NCBI RefSeq assembly: GCF_034676705.1
Contig: NZ_JAUCBS010000006.1
Location: 1 to 64,000 of the forward strand
Length of the DNA: 64,000 nucleotides
Direction: 5' to 3'
Origin: Gemmobacter sp.
GTDB lineage: Bacteria > Pseudomonadota > Alphaproteobacteria > Rhodobacterales > Rhodobacteraceae
The notes below the pieces were generated by a model, which searched no databases, was not told where the DNA came from, and saw nothing but the letters and a program-made list of their open reading frames with translations. Positions within the stretch are counted from its first letter, which is position 1, and every line of letters begins with the position of its first letter. Shown here piece after piece: positions 17,373 through 25,189 of the stretch. A program made the translations under genes and the position numbers.

Positions 17373-18982
17373 CACAGCCCCTCGCGGATGAAATCGGCGC
17401 AGCGCGCGGCGATCATCACCGTGGGCGCGTTGGTGTTGTTCGACGTGACCGACGGCATGACCGAGGCATCGGCCACCCGCAGCCCCGCCACGCCGCGCAC
17501 CCGCAACTGGCCGTCCAGCACCGCATCGGGGCCGGTGCCCATGCAGCAGCCGCCCGTCGGGTGGAACACGCTTTCGGCGCTGGAGGCGATCCAGGCATCC
17601 AGATCGGCATCCGATTGCCGTGCGGTGCCCGGTGCCAGTTCCGCCCCCCGCCAGCCATCGAACGACGGGCTTTCGAAGATGCGGCGCAGCAGCCGCGCCC
17701 CGCGGCGCAGGATCTCGCGGTCGCGTTCGGCCGACAGATAGCCCGGGTCGATGACCGGGGCGGCCATCGGATCGGGGCTGGCGATGGCGATGGTGCCCCG
17801 GCTTTCGGGGCGCATCTGAAAGATGTTGGCAAAGAACCCGTCATCCACCCGTGCCCCGTTCGGGCGGCGGAACGGGTTGATCCGCAGGGTCGCGCTGGAC
17901 AGTGCCGGCATGAAGTGGCTTTGCAGATCGGGCAGCGGTTCCTGCGGGGCCGACCGGAAATAACCCCCCGTCAGCAGCGGAAAGCACGAGGCCGGCCCGG
18001 TGCCGAACAGCAGCGCCTGCGCCATGGCCAAGGCGGCCCGGTCGATGCGCAAAAGCTGGTTCAGCGCGCCGGGTTTCAGTGCCGCATGTTCCACCCGGAT
18101 CAGCAGATGGTCCTGGATGCCCTTGCCCACGCCGGCATTGGCCACCTGCACCGGCACGCCAGCCCGGCCCAGCACCGCCGGGTCGCCGATGCCCGACCGC
18201 ATCAGGATGCCGGGCGATCCCACGGTGCCCGCGCACAGGATGACTTCGCGCCGGGCGCGCACGACATGATCCTGCCCGCCGCGCCGGATCGCCACGCCGG
18301 TGGCACGGCCCTGCGCCAGTTCCAGATGCAGCGTATGCGCTTCGGTAATGGCATGCACGCGGCCGGCCGCGATGGCCGCCTTGAGCAGCCGCCCGGTATG
18401 CGCCCGCCGCCCGCCCCGGATGTTGAAGCGATAGCGGCCCACGCCTTCGGGCGTTTCCGAATTGAAATCCTCGCAACGCGGCTGGCCGACATGCTGGGCC
18501 CCGGCGATGAAGGCATCGTAAAGGCCGGTCCACCAGCCGGGCTGTTCCAGCCCCAGCGCCTGACCGCCCCCGGCGGCGGGAATCCCCTCGACCCGGTCGA
18601 ACACCGGGCGGATCTGGTCCCAGGACCAGCTGTTCAGCCCGCGCGCCGCCCAGCCATCGTAATCCGACGGCAGGCCGCGCACCCAGACCATGCCGTTGAT
18701 CGCCCCCGATCCGCCCACCACCTTGCCGCGCGGCCAGCTGATCTGCCGCCCGTTCAGCGCCGCCTGAGCTTCGGTCTTGAACTGCCAGGTGTAGCCATCG
18801 GACCGCAGCAGCACGCCCGTCATCAGCGGCACGTTCAACAGCGGATTGCGCCCCATCGGCCCCGCCTCGATCACGCAGACGGATGCCTTGCCATCCTTCG
18901 CCAGTTCCGAGGCCAGGAACGACCCGGCCGACCCGGCCCCGACGATGACATAATCGGCTTCATGCAGGACAGACAGGGTCAC
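17372..18982 (-). CDS. GMC family FAD-dependent oxidoreductase
   Basis: 536-residue glucose-methanol-choline oxidoreductase. The N-terminal FAD motif is VIVGAGSAGSFLASEL; the GMC signature region includes GSGAINGMVWVRG; near the C-terminus are HPTGGCCMG (usual catalytic histidine) and SNNTNAPTVMIA. These enzymes oxidise primary alcohols to aldehydes. It starts with GTG at 18982, overlapping the preceding stop as GTGA; a longer in-frame reading upstream overlaps real genes and is rejected. It lies in the operon SDR, two small related proteins, GMC, deaminase-fold protein. Confidence 0.92.
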   Translation of the reverse strand: MTLSVLHEADYVIVGAGSAGSFLASELAKDGKASVCVIEAGPMGRNPLLNVPLMTGVLLRSDGYTWQFKTEAQAALNGRQISWPRGKVVGGSGAINGMVWVRGLPSDYDGWAARGLNSWSWDQIRPVFDRVEGIPAAGGGQALGLEQPGWWTGLYDAFIAGAQHVGQPRCEDFNSETPEGVGRYRFNIRGGRRAHTGRLLKAAIAAGRVHAITEAHTLHLELAQGRATGVAIRRGGQDHVVRARREVILCAGTVGSPGILMRSGIGDPAVLGRAGVPVQVANAGVGKGIQDHLLIRVEHAALKPGALNQLLRIDRAALAMAQALLFGTGPASCFPLLTGGYFRSAPQEPLPDLQSHFMPALSSATLRINPFRRPNGARVDDGFFANIFQMRPESRGTIAIASPDPMAAPVIDPGYLSAERDREILRRGARLLRRIFESPSFDGWRGAELAPGTARQSDADLDAWIASSAESVFHPTGGCCMGTGPDAVLDGQLRVRGVAGLRVADASVMPSVTSNNTNAPTVMIAARCADFIREGL

Positions 18983-19344
18983 GCCGGCTGCTCCATCCGG
19001 TCCACCAGCGCGCCGGTCATGCGGTCGCGCAGCGAGAGTTCGACATAGACCTTGCCGGTGCCGCCATGGTCGATCCCGGTATCGAAACAGTCGAAATGCC
19101 GGAACCGGGGCGAAATCGGCGGCAGGCCTTCGGAAATCCGGTCCTGCGCCATCAGGATCGCGGGATGCAGGCGGGAAATCACCCCGATGCACAGGTTGGC
19201 GGTGGAACGGTCGGCCACCAGCCGCCCTTCCAGATCGAACACCATCTCCTCACCTTCGTTGATCAGATTGGCGCAGAAAAATGCCTCGGTCACCTTGGCG
19301 ACCAGTTCGTAGCGGTCGGTCAGCCGCTGGTCGAAACGCGGCAT
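18979..19344 (-). CDS. Small protein related to its upstream neighbour (TIGR04076-like)
   Basis: 121 residues, function unknown. The order YELVAKVTEA, VFDLEGR, STANLC, EGLPP and LRDRMTG parallels the 177-residue neighbour encoded at 19344-19877 (YEVVVECTET, VFDMRHK, STAPLC, EGLNP, LRDRKTG), so the two are paralogues and may form a heteromer. Both loosely resemble the TIGR04076-type protein at 63259-63630. The ATG at 19344 overlaps the neighbour's stop and its own stop overlaps the GMC start. No signal peptide or membrane segment is seen. A subunit or accessory role for the GMC oxidoreductase is possible but unproven. Confidence 0.75.
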   Translation of the reverse strand: MPRFDQRLTDRYELVAKVTEAFFCANLINEGEEMVFDLEGRLVADRSTANLCIGVISRLHPAILMAQDRISEGLPPISPRFRHFDCFDTGIDHGGTGKVYVELSLRDRMTGALVDRMEQPA

Positions 19345-19877
19345 CAGATCGCCCCCCCTTCGGCAATGGCGCGGGCGGCGGGCAGGACGCGGTCGGTCAT
19401 CTCCTCGCCGGTCTTGCGGTCGCGCAGCCAGGCGCGGGTTTTCGACTTGCCGGTGCCATTGCCGGCCCCGGTCACCGGGCATTCCTGGAATTTCCACACG
19501 CAGGTAAAGGGGTTCAGCCCCTCGGCCGCGCGATCAAAGGTCATGTAAAAGATCGACAGCACCGGCGACATCATGTGAACGCACAAGGGCGCGGTGGATT
19601 TTTCCGGCACGATCTTGTGGCGCATGTCGAACACCAGCTGCTGGCCCACCTGCATGCCGCAGGTGCAGTCGGGGCCGGTCTCGGTGCATTCCACGACGAC
19701 CTCGTAATCGTCCAGCCAGCTGTTGCCCAGCTTGCGGCGGGCGGAAAACAGGTTCCGCGCCTCGGGCGACATGCGCATCACATCCTCGCGCGTCAGGCCA
19801 AGAGCGCGTTCCATGTTGGGCTGGATGTCGTCCAGGTAATCGTCCTGCTGGACGTAAAAGGGGTCGATCTTCGGCAT
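19344..19877 (-). CDS. Cysteine-containing protein, paralogue of next gene (TIGR04076-like)
   Basis: 177 residues, function unknown. After an N-terminal extension of about 55 residues rich in acidic and aromatic side chains, it has a domain with CTETGPDCTCG, QQLVFDMRH, STAPLC and a C-terminal SKTRAWLRDRKTG. The cysteine cluster could bind metal. The shared domain pairs it with the 121-residue protein downstream. It lies 7 bases after the SDR stop and is coupled to the next gene by ATGA overlap. Confidence 0.75.
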   Translation of the reverse strand: MPKIDPFYVQQDDYLDDIQPNMERALGLTREDVMRMSPEARNLFSARRKLGNSWLDDYEVVVECTETGPDCTCGMQVGQQLVFDMRHKIVPEKSTAPLCVHMMSPVLSIFYMTFDRAAEGLNPFTCVWKFQECPVTGAGNGTGKSKTRAWLRDRKTGEEMTDRVLPAARAIAEGGAI

Positions 19878-19884
19878 GGGGCCC

Positions 19885-20610
19885 TCAGATGGCTGTGACA
19901 CCACCATCGACCACAAGGACATGGCCGGTGATGTAGCTGGCGGCGGATGAGGCAAGGAACAGGGCGGCGGCCGCAACCTCTTGCGACGTGCCGAAGCGTT
20001 TCATCGGCACCGCATCGACCAGCGCGGCGGCGCGGCCGGCATCGGCGCGGGCAATCGCGGTCATCGGGGTTTCGATGGGGCCGGGTGCCACGGCATTCAC
20101 CCGCGCGCCAAAGGGCGCGAATTCGATGGCCAGCGTCCGTGCCAGCCCGTTCACCGCCGCCTTGGACGCCGCATAGGCCGTGGCACGCTTGTGCCCGACA
20201 ATGCCGATCTGGCTGGAAAACAGCACCAGCGACCCGCTGCCCTGCCGTTCGAACACCCGCTGCGCCGCGCGGGCAACGTGGAACGGGCCGTCCAGGTTCA
20301 GCCGCATCACCCGCGCCCAATCGGCATCCGAGGTTTCGGCAATGCTGCGGTGATCGAACATGCCGGCGGTCAGGATCACGGCATCCAGATGGCCGGCGCC
20401 GTCCAGCACGGCATCCACCTGCGCGGGGTCGGTCACATCGCAGGTCACACGCGCGACGCCTGCGGGCAGGTCGGTGGTGGATCCGGCCAGCAGCCCCGCC
20501 GTCACCCGCGCGCCCGCCGCCGCCGCCATCTGCACAGCCGTCAGCCCGATGCCACTGTCGGCACCCAGGACCAGCAGGTGCTGGCCCGTGAAATCAACGA
20601 TCGGTGTCAT
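19885..20610 (-). CDS. SDR family NAD(P)-dependent oxidoreductase
   Basis: 241-residue classical short-chain dehydrogenase. The cofactor motif is LGADSGIG near residue 15, the catalytic serine is in LVLFSSQIG and the YxxxK motif is YAASK. Acts on alcohols or ketones. It is the first gene of a minus-strand operon (SDR, two small paralogues, GMC oxidoreductase, deaminase fold) reading from a divergent promoter region that carries a palindrome shared with the 34 kb promoter. Substrate unknown. Confidence 0.9.
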   Translation of the reverse strand: MTPIVDFTGQHLLVLGADSGIGLTAVQMAAAAGARVTAGLLAGSTTDLPAGVARVTCDVTDPAQVDAVLDGAGHLDAVILTAGMFDHRSIAETSDADWARVMRLNLDGPFHVARAAQRVFERQGSGSLVLFSSQIGIVGHKRATAYAASKAAVNGLARTLAIEFAPFGARVNAVAPGPIETPMTAIARADAGRAAALVDAVPMKRFGTSQEVAAAALFLASSAASYITGHVLVVDGGVTAI

Positions 20611-20654
20611 GTCTTCCCTGTCGTGCCCGCCTGATTTTTCGGGGCCTGCGTCGC

Positions 20655-20690
20655 AGTATGAAGTTGCTATAAAGGTATATCAATATAATA
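20655..20690. promoter_or_regulatory. Divergent promoters overlapping a candidate GntR operator
   Basis: GGTATATCAATATA at 20674-20687 has a TATAT-CA-ATATA palindromic core and recurs almost exactly at 34064-34077. On the plus strand a perfect TATAAT (20684-20689) lies in it, 25 bases before the AhpD-like gene, with a poor -35. On the minus strand TTGATA (20683-20678) and CATACT (20660-20655), 17 bases apart, point toward the SDR gene. The site would therefore block or control both directions. The likely binder is the UTRA-type GntR regulator encoded at 31607-32443. Confidence 0.6.
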
Positions 20691-20714
20691 TTTGCCCGAC
20701 AGCGGAGAAACTTC

Positions 20715-21458
20715 ATGACCCACGACACCAGCGGCGTTGAAACGCCCGACGACCTGACCGCCCGGCTGAAGGCCATCAAGGCCGAACGCGGGTATCTGTT
20801 GCCCCACCACGGCCTGATGGCCGTATCGGCCCCCGACATGCTGGACGCCTATGCCGCGACCTATCGCTGCATGACGCTGACCGACCGGGTGCTGACCGCG
20901 TTCGAGAAAGAGTTCATCTGGCTGGCCATCCTGATCGCCACCGATGAGAACGAGGCGACGCACCACATCGCCAAGTTCTACAAGGCCGGCGGAACCGACC
21001 GGCAGGTCGGCGCGGTGGCGCGGCAGGTGGCGCAGATCCGGGGGGCGGCGGCATTCACCTTTGTCTCGGACTTCTGGCAGGGGCATCTGCCCTGGTGGGA
21101 TGGCCGCGCCGAACAACGCGCGGCGCGCGATGCGATCGCGGCGGAATACGGCGTGGACCCCTGGCTGCTGACGCTGGCCGACATGGCATCGCGGGTCTGC
21201 CTGGACCAGCACGCCGCGCTTGGCTGGGCCATCGAAGATGCCTATGCCCAGGGCGCCCGCGAAGACCGCATCGCCGAGGCGCTGATGCTGACCATGTTCC
21301 CGGCCTCGGTCCCCCGCTATGTCCGCGCGGCCGAAGTGTGGTTGAAGCTGATCCGCGCGGGCCGCGTGCCGGCCTCGGCCCCCTATCAGGCCTGGGCGCA
21401 ACTGACCGGGCAAGGCGGGTTCGACGAGGCTGCGGGGAAAGCCAATGGACATTCTTGA
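20715..21458 (+). CDS. AhpD-like/carboxymuconolactone decarboxylase-fold protein, two-module
   Basis: 247 residues. Two AhpD-like helical modules are visible: one around FEKEFIWLAILIATDENEA followed by HHIAKFYKAG, and a second around LADMASRVCLDQHA and EALMLTMFP. The usual CxxC-x-x-H redox motif of AhpD is absent; the first module has ENEATHH instead. The segment ERGYLLPHHGLM recurs in the next gene (KRGYLLPYHRML), so the two are paralogues. Genes overlap by 14 bases. They are transcribed away from the SDR/GMC operon across the shared palindrome. A lactone decarboxylase, isomerase or peroxidase-partner role is possible. Confidence 0.75.
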   Translation: MTHDTSGVETPDDLTARLKAIKAERGYLLPHHGLMAVSAPDMLDAYAATYRCMTLTDRVLTAFEKEFIWLAILIATDENEATHHIAKFYKAGGTDRQVGAVARQVAQIRGAAAFTFVSDFWQGHLPWWDGRAEQRAARDAIAAEYGVDPWLLTLADMASRVCLDQHAALGWAIEDAYAQGAREDRIAEALMLTMFPASVPRYVRAAEVWLKLIRAGRVPASAPYQAWAQLTGQGGFDEAAGKANGHS

Positions 21459-22065
21459 GGTTCTGAAAGCCAAGCGCGGCTATCTGCTGCCCTATCACCG
21501 GATGCTGGCGGCCCATGCGCCCGACCTGCTGGCGCGCTACGACGCGTTCTACGAAAAGCTGACGCTGGACCAGAACCTGCTGTCGCCGCGCTGGAAGGAA
21601 TTCGTCTGGATCGCCATTCTGGCCGCCGCCCGCGAAGGCGTCGGCTCGCTGCACCTGGATCGGGCCAAGGTTGCCGGGCTAAGCCGCGAGGAGATGGAAA
21701 CCGCCGTCGCCCTGTCGGCGCTGAGCGAATCGTTCCCCGCCTTCCGGTTCGGCATCGAGAAATGGCAGGGCTGGCTGTCGGCCGAGGCGCTGGAAGCCAG
21801 CTATCTGGCGCTGGTCACGGCGGCCGGCAAGGATGTGGAACCGGCGCTGGTGGACCTGGCACTGCTGGTCTGCCACGGCACCCGGCAGGACACCCGCGCC
21901 TTTGCCCTGCACCTGCGCCGTTTCACGCAGGCCGGCGGCACGCCTGCGCAACTGTCCGAGGCGCTGTCCTACCTGTTCATCCCGATGGGCGCCAACCTGC
22001 TGATCGAGATTGTGGAACTGTGGGTGCATGTCGCCGCGGCCGAAGGGCTGCCGGCACCTTATTGA
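21445..22065 (+). CDS. AhpD-like/carboxymuconolactone decarboxylase-fold protein, paralogue
   Basis: 206 residues, paralogous to the preceding gene. Shared segments are KRGYLLPYHRML, LLARYDAFYEKLTL and WKEFVWIAILAA; the second module includes LVDLALLVCHGT and LSYLFIPMGANL. No CxxC pair is seen. The start is the ATG at 21445, inside the end of the first gene, so translation is coupled. A heterodimer is plausible. Convergent with the HbpS-like gene across a strong hairpin. Confidence 0.75.
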   Translation: MDILEVLKAKRGYLLPYHRMLAAHAPDLLARYDAFYEKLTLDQNLLSPRWKEFVWIAILAAAREGVGSLHLDRAKVAGLSREEMETAVALSALSESFPAFRFGIEKWQGWLSAEALEASYLALVTAAGKDVEPALVDLALLVCHGTRQDTRAFALHLRRFTQAGGTPAQLSEALSYLFIPMGANLLIEIVELWVHVAAAEGLPAPY

Positions 22066-22068
22066 CGC

Positions 22069-22104
22069 GCGGGCGCCCCGCTTCCCCACAAGGGGGGCGC
22101 CCGC
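22069..22104. terminator. Bidirectional hairpin between convergent genes
   Basis: Perfect 11-base inverted repeat, GCGGGCGCCCC at 22069-22079 and its complement at 22094-22104, with a 14-base loop. It fills the gap between the stops of the AhpD-like gene (22065) and the HbpS-like gene (22117). Confidence 0.7.
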
Positions 22105-22116
22105 CTGCAAAGGTCG

Positions 22117-22572
22117 CTACCCGGCCATCCGCGCCGTCATGGCGGCCACGATCAGGCGGTGGTCCTCCTCGTGCGGCAGGCCCGAAACGGCCACCGCCCC
22201 CACCAGCGCCGGCCCGGCAAACAGCGGAACGCCGCCACCAAAGTCGATCACCTCTTGCGGGCTTGCCCAGATCACGTCCTTCAGCTGCCGCCCCGTCACC
22301 CGCAACTGGTGGTGCCACCACAGCGAGGAATGGCCGGTGTTGAACACCGTGTTCAGCTTCAGGTCCAGAAAGCGGGCATTGTCCTCGGCCGTGCCGTCCA
22401 TCGCCAATTGAACCACCGTGCGGCGGCCCACCACGATCTTGACCGACAGCGGCGCAGGCGAGGCTGCGACCAGATCCTGCGCCAGCCCGAACAGGCTGGC
22501 ATGATCCAGCGGAAAGCCGCGCAGGGCGGTTTCCTCGGCGGCGATGGCATCGCGAACTGCGGAATGATCCAT
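22117..22572 (-). CDS. HbpS/UPF0303-like protein
   Basis: 151 residues of the small alpha/beta family once called DUF336 (HbpS/GlcG/UPF0303). Features are an N-terminal helical part and the segments NTGHSSLW, FGGGVPLF and GAVAVSGLPHEEDH. Family members bind heme or corrinoid-like ligands or are of unknown function. The ATG at 22572 has GAGG 6 bases upstream and lies 8 bases after the SDR stop. Last gene of the long minus-strand run from 33965. Its role in the pathway is unknown. Confidence 0.82.
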   Translation of the reverse strand: MDHSAVRDAIAAEETALRGFPLDHASLFGLAQDLVAASPAPLSVKIVVGRRTVVQLAMDGTAEDNARFLDLKLNTVFNTGHSSLWWHHQLRVTGRQLKDVIWASPQEVIDFGGGVPLFAGPALVGAVAVSGLPHEEDHRLIVAAMTARMAG

Positions 22573-22580
22573 GATGATCC

Positions 22581-23303
22581 TCAGGCCGAAAGGATGATGC
22601 CGCCGGTCACGTTCAGCACCGTGCCGGTCATATAGGCGCTGTCGGCCCCACACAGGAACGCAATCGGCCCCGCCACCTCATCCGCTGACCCCTTGCGCCC
22701 CAGCGGAACGGTCGCAAGGTTCGGATCAGGGAAACCAGCGGTCATGTCAGTATCAATGATCCCCGGCGCCACGGCATTCACCCGGATGCCATGCTTGCCG
22801 CCATTGCGCGCCAGATGCCGCGTCATGCCCACCACGGCACCCTTGGACGCGCTGTATTCCGTGCCCACGGTGACGCCGCCCTGATAATAGGCCATCGAGC
22901 TGACCAGCACGATCCGCCCGCCGCCCTGCGCCGCCATCATGTCCCAGACGGCCGAAACGCAGTTCTGCGTGCCGTCCACATTCACCCGCAGCACCCGTTC
23001 CCACTGATCCCAGTCGCCATGCACGCTGCCGGCCGGGCAGATGCCGGCATTGGCGACAAGCACATCCAGCCGGCCATCCTCGGCCGCGATCCGCCCGGCC
23101 AGCGCGATGCAGGCGGCCCGGTCGGTCACATCCAGCGGTGCCACGCGCGCCTCGCCCCCGGCGGCCAGAATGGCATCCCGGGTGGCCGTGCAATCCAGCA
23201 CGTCGGTCAGCCACAGGACATAGCCCTGCGCCGCCAGTTTCAGCGCCGTGGCCGCACCGATGCCGCGCGCGGCCCCGGTGACCAGCGCGATTTCCTTGGT
23301 CAT
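22581..23303 (-). CDS. SDR family oxidoreductase
   Basis: 240-residue short-chain dehydrogenase with cofactor motif VTGAARGIG, NAG motif (VANAGICPAG), catalytic serine in VLVSSMAYY and YSASK as YxxxK. Close in type to 3-oxoacyl-ACP-reductase-like dehydrogenases; substrate unknown. GGAG lies upstream of the ATG at 23303. It is separated from the upstream RutA-like gene by 143 bases holding a hairpin, so it may be expressed at a lower level than the rest of the run. Confidence 0.9.
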   Translation of the reverse strand: MTKEIALVTGAARGIGAATALKLAAQGYVLWLTDVLDCTATRDAILAAGGEARVAPLDVTDRAACIALAGRIAAEDGRLDVLVANAGICPAGSVHGDWDQWERVLRVNVDGTQNCVSAVWDMMAAQGGGRIVLVSSMAYYQGGVTVGTEYSASKGAVVGMTRHLARNGGKHGIRVNAVAPGIIDTDMTAGFPDPNLATVPLGRKGSADEVAGPIAFLCGADSAYMTGTVLNVTGGIILSA

Positions 23304-23359
23304 GTCGTTCTCCGAAAACTGGGCAGTCGGCCGCCCGTCGCGGCGCGGCGCCTTGGTCT

Positions 23360-23416
23360 TTCACCTTGCCGCAAATACCCCGCGGGGAGGTCTGGAGGGG
23401 CGCGAAGCCCCTCCAG
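23360..23416. repeat. Intergenic repeat arm plus perfect hairpin
   Basis: A perfect 10-base stem (CTGGAGGGGC at 23392-23401, complement at 23407-23416) closes a 5-base loop. Beside it, on the minus strand, lies CGGGGTATTTGCGGCAAGG, a sequence I recall as common between Rhodobacterales genes. It separates the RutA-like gene from the SDR and may act as a partial terminator or RNA-processing element. Confidence 0.55.
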
Positions 23417-23446
23417 CGGCGGGTGCCGGGCGCGGCGCCGGCCCGG

Positions 23447-24532
23447 TCAGGCCGCGGCGGCCAGCGTATCGGGCTGATAGCTTGCGCACAGCGGCAGCAC
23501 CTTGTCGATGAACCGCGGCAGGTCGGTCAGATAGTCGGGGAACGACAGGCACACGCCCTTGACGCCCTTTTCCGCCAGCGCATCCATGTGCTTGGCCACC
23601 GTCTCGTACGATCCGGCCACCAGATGCAACCCCATGAAGGTCTTGTGGATCTGCGGCACGGTATCATAGGCGATGCCGGCCTTGTGGGTATCGTTCACCT
23701 GATAGCCCATCCACTGCCGGATCGCGCCATCGTCGGCGGTGGCCATGTAATGGTCGCGCTTGGCAATGGCGGCTTCGTCGGTATCCTCGGCGATCACCGT
23801 CATCAGCACCAGCGAACCGACATCGCGGTCATAGGGCGCCGCTGCCGCCTTGATCTTGTCCGACAGCGCGGCCAGCGCCGCCACATCATCCTTCATCCGG
23901 CCGACAAAGGCGAAATCGGCGTATTTCGAGATGAATTCCACCGCCTCGTCCGACTGGCCCGCGCAGACGATCGGGATCCGGCGCGACGGCTTGGGCATCA
24001 GGTGGGCATCCTTCAGTTCAAAGAAATGCCCTTTGTATTCCGCAACGTCCTTGGTCCACAGCTCGTTCAGGACGGCCATGTATTCTTCGGCATACTGGTA
24101 GCGGTAGTTGTAATAGGCGTCTTCGTCCCACAGGCCGAACTGGTCGTATTCCACCTTGTTCCAGCCCGACACGATGTTCACGCCAAAGCGCCCGCCGGAA
24201 ATGTCGTCGATGGTGACGGCCATCTTCGCAATCACCGACGGATGGATCGTGCGGATCGCGACCGAGGCGTAAAGCTGGATCCTCGACGTGACCGCCGCCA
24301 GACCGGACACCAGCGTGAAGGCTTCCAGCGAATGGTCCCAATGCTGGGTTTCGCCGCCGTAGCCGCGCCATTTCACCTGGCTCAGCGCATAGTCGAAACC
24401 GGCATTCTCGGCCATCTGCAACACGGTCTTGTTCAGTTCGAACGTGGGGCGGTTTTCCGGGAAGGGGATGGATCCGACAACGGTCACGCCCGAGGTATTG
24501 GGCAAAAACAGCCCGAAGTCCAGTTTGTTCAT
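23447..24532 (-). CDS. RutA-like LLM-class flavin-dependent monooxygenase
   Basis: 361-residue luciferase-like FMN monooxygenase. Segments match pyrimidine monooxygenase RutA from memory: PTFELNK, FDYALSQVKWRGYGG, WDHSLEAFTL, GLAAVTSRIQLYAS, ISGGRFGVNIVSGW and IVCAGQSDEAVEFISKYADF. RutA opens the uracil ring by oxygen insertion using reduced FMN; this protein probably oxidises a related imide or amide heterocycle. A very good AGGAGG lies 7 bases before the ATG at 24532. It follows the isochorismatase-fold gene, as rutB follows rutA in Rut clusters but in the opposite order. A flavin reductase partner is not seen in the window. Confidence 0.88.
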   Translation of the reverse strand: MNKLDFGLFLPNTSGVTVVGSIPFPENRPTFELNKTVLQMAENAGFDYALSQVKWRGYGGETQHWDHSLEAFTLVSGLAAVTSRIQLYASVAIRTIHPSVIAKMAVTIDDISGGRFGVNIVSGWNKVEYDQFGLWDEDAYYNYRYQYAEEYMAVLNELWTKDVAEYKGHFFELKDAHLMPKPSRRIPIVCAGQSDEAVEFISKYADFAFVGRMKDDVAALAALSDKIKAAAAPYDRDVGSLVLMTVIAEDTDEAAIAKRDHYMATADDGAIRQWMGYQVNDTHKAGIAYDTVPQIHKTFMGLHLVAGSYETVAKHMDALAEKGVKGVCLSFPDYLTDLPRFIDKVLPLCASYQPDTLAAAA

Positions 24533-24562
24533 GGGTAGTCCTCCTGTTGGGGCGCCCGTGGC

Positions 24563-25186
24563 TCAGGCCAGGGCGTTGATTTCGGTCAGCGCATCCGCGC
24601 AGCTCTGGATGGCGACCACATTGGCAAGGTCGGCAATGGCTGCTTCGTGGGTGCTTGGTTTGGGGGCGGCGCAACCGTCGGACAGGACGGTCACATGCAG
24701 GTCGCGCACATGCGCATCCCGCGCGGTCGAGGCGACGCCACCATTGGTGACGATGCCGCAGACCAGAACATGGTCAATACCGGCGCGTTTCAGCACATAT
24801 TCCAGACGGCTCTGGTAAAATGCCGAAAACGCGACCTTTTCCACGCAGGTATCGACGGGCGACAGCGCGTCCAGCACCTGCTGCCCCCAGCTGCCGGGGT
24901 GAAAGTCCCCCTTGCGCAGAAAGGGGCGCAATTCGCGCAGGTGATCGGCGATCATCGGTTCGCCCCCGCGGCCGGGAACCAGCGTGAACTGGGTAGCCAC
25001 GGTAAAGATGCCCTTGGCGCGCGCGGCCTGCACCAGCGGGGCCAGGCGTTCAGGCAGGGCGGCCACCTCGGGCGCGCGGGCACCGCCGCGCACATAGGCG
25101 CCGTCGTCATGCACGAAGTCGTTCTGCATGTCGACGATCAGCAGCGCCGTGGTCTTGGCCGAGATTTTCCGGGGAATGCGTGCCAT
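24563..25186 (-). CDS. Isochorismatase-fold protein lacking the nucleophilic cysteine
   Basis: 207-residue cysteine-hydrolase/isochorismatase-fold protein. Catalytic-triad positions are D19 (LLIVDMQNDF) and K117 (VEKVAFSAFYQS). The position of the cysteine nucleophile in GIATNVCVES-type motifs reads GIVTNGGVAS, so glycine (about residue 150) replaces cysteine. Amidases of this fold (RutB, maleamate amidohydrolase, N-carbamoylsarcosine amidohydrolase) need that cysteine; true isochorismatases (EntB, PhzD) have glycine there and hydrolyse vinyl ethers. So an amidase role is doubtful and an enol-ether or other hydrolysis is more likely. It lies 3 bases after the HyuA stop and 30 bases before the RutA-like start. 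Confidence 0.88.
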   Translation of the reverse strand: MARIPRKISAKTTALLIVDMQNDFVHDDGAYVRGGARAPEVAALPERLAPLVQAARAKGIFTVATQFTLVPGRGGEPMIADHLRELRPFLRKGDFHPGSWGQQVLDALSPVDTCVEKVAFSAFYQSRLEYVLKRAGIDHVLVCGIVTNGGVASTARDAHVRDLHVTVLSDGCAAPKPSTHEAAIADLANVVAIQSCADALTEINALA

Positions 25187-25189
25187 GCT

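Noticed and set aside
24563..25186. Call as maleamate or ureidoacrylate amidohydrolase (RutB/NicF)
   Set aside because: Position after HyuA and before RutA-like invites it, but the nucleophilic cysteine is replaced by glycine.
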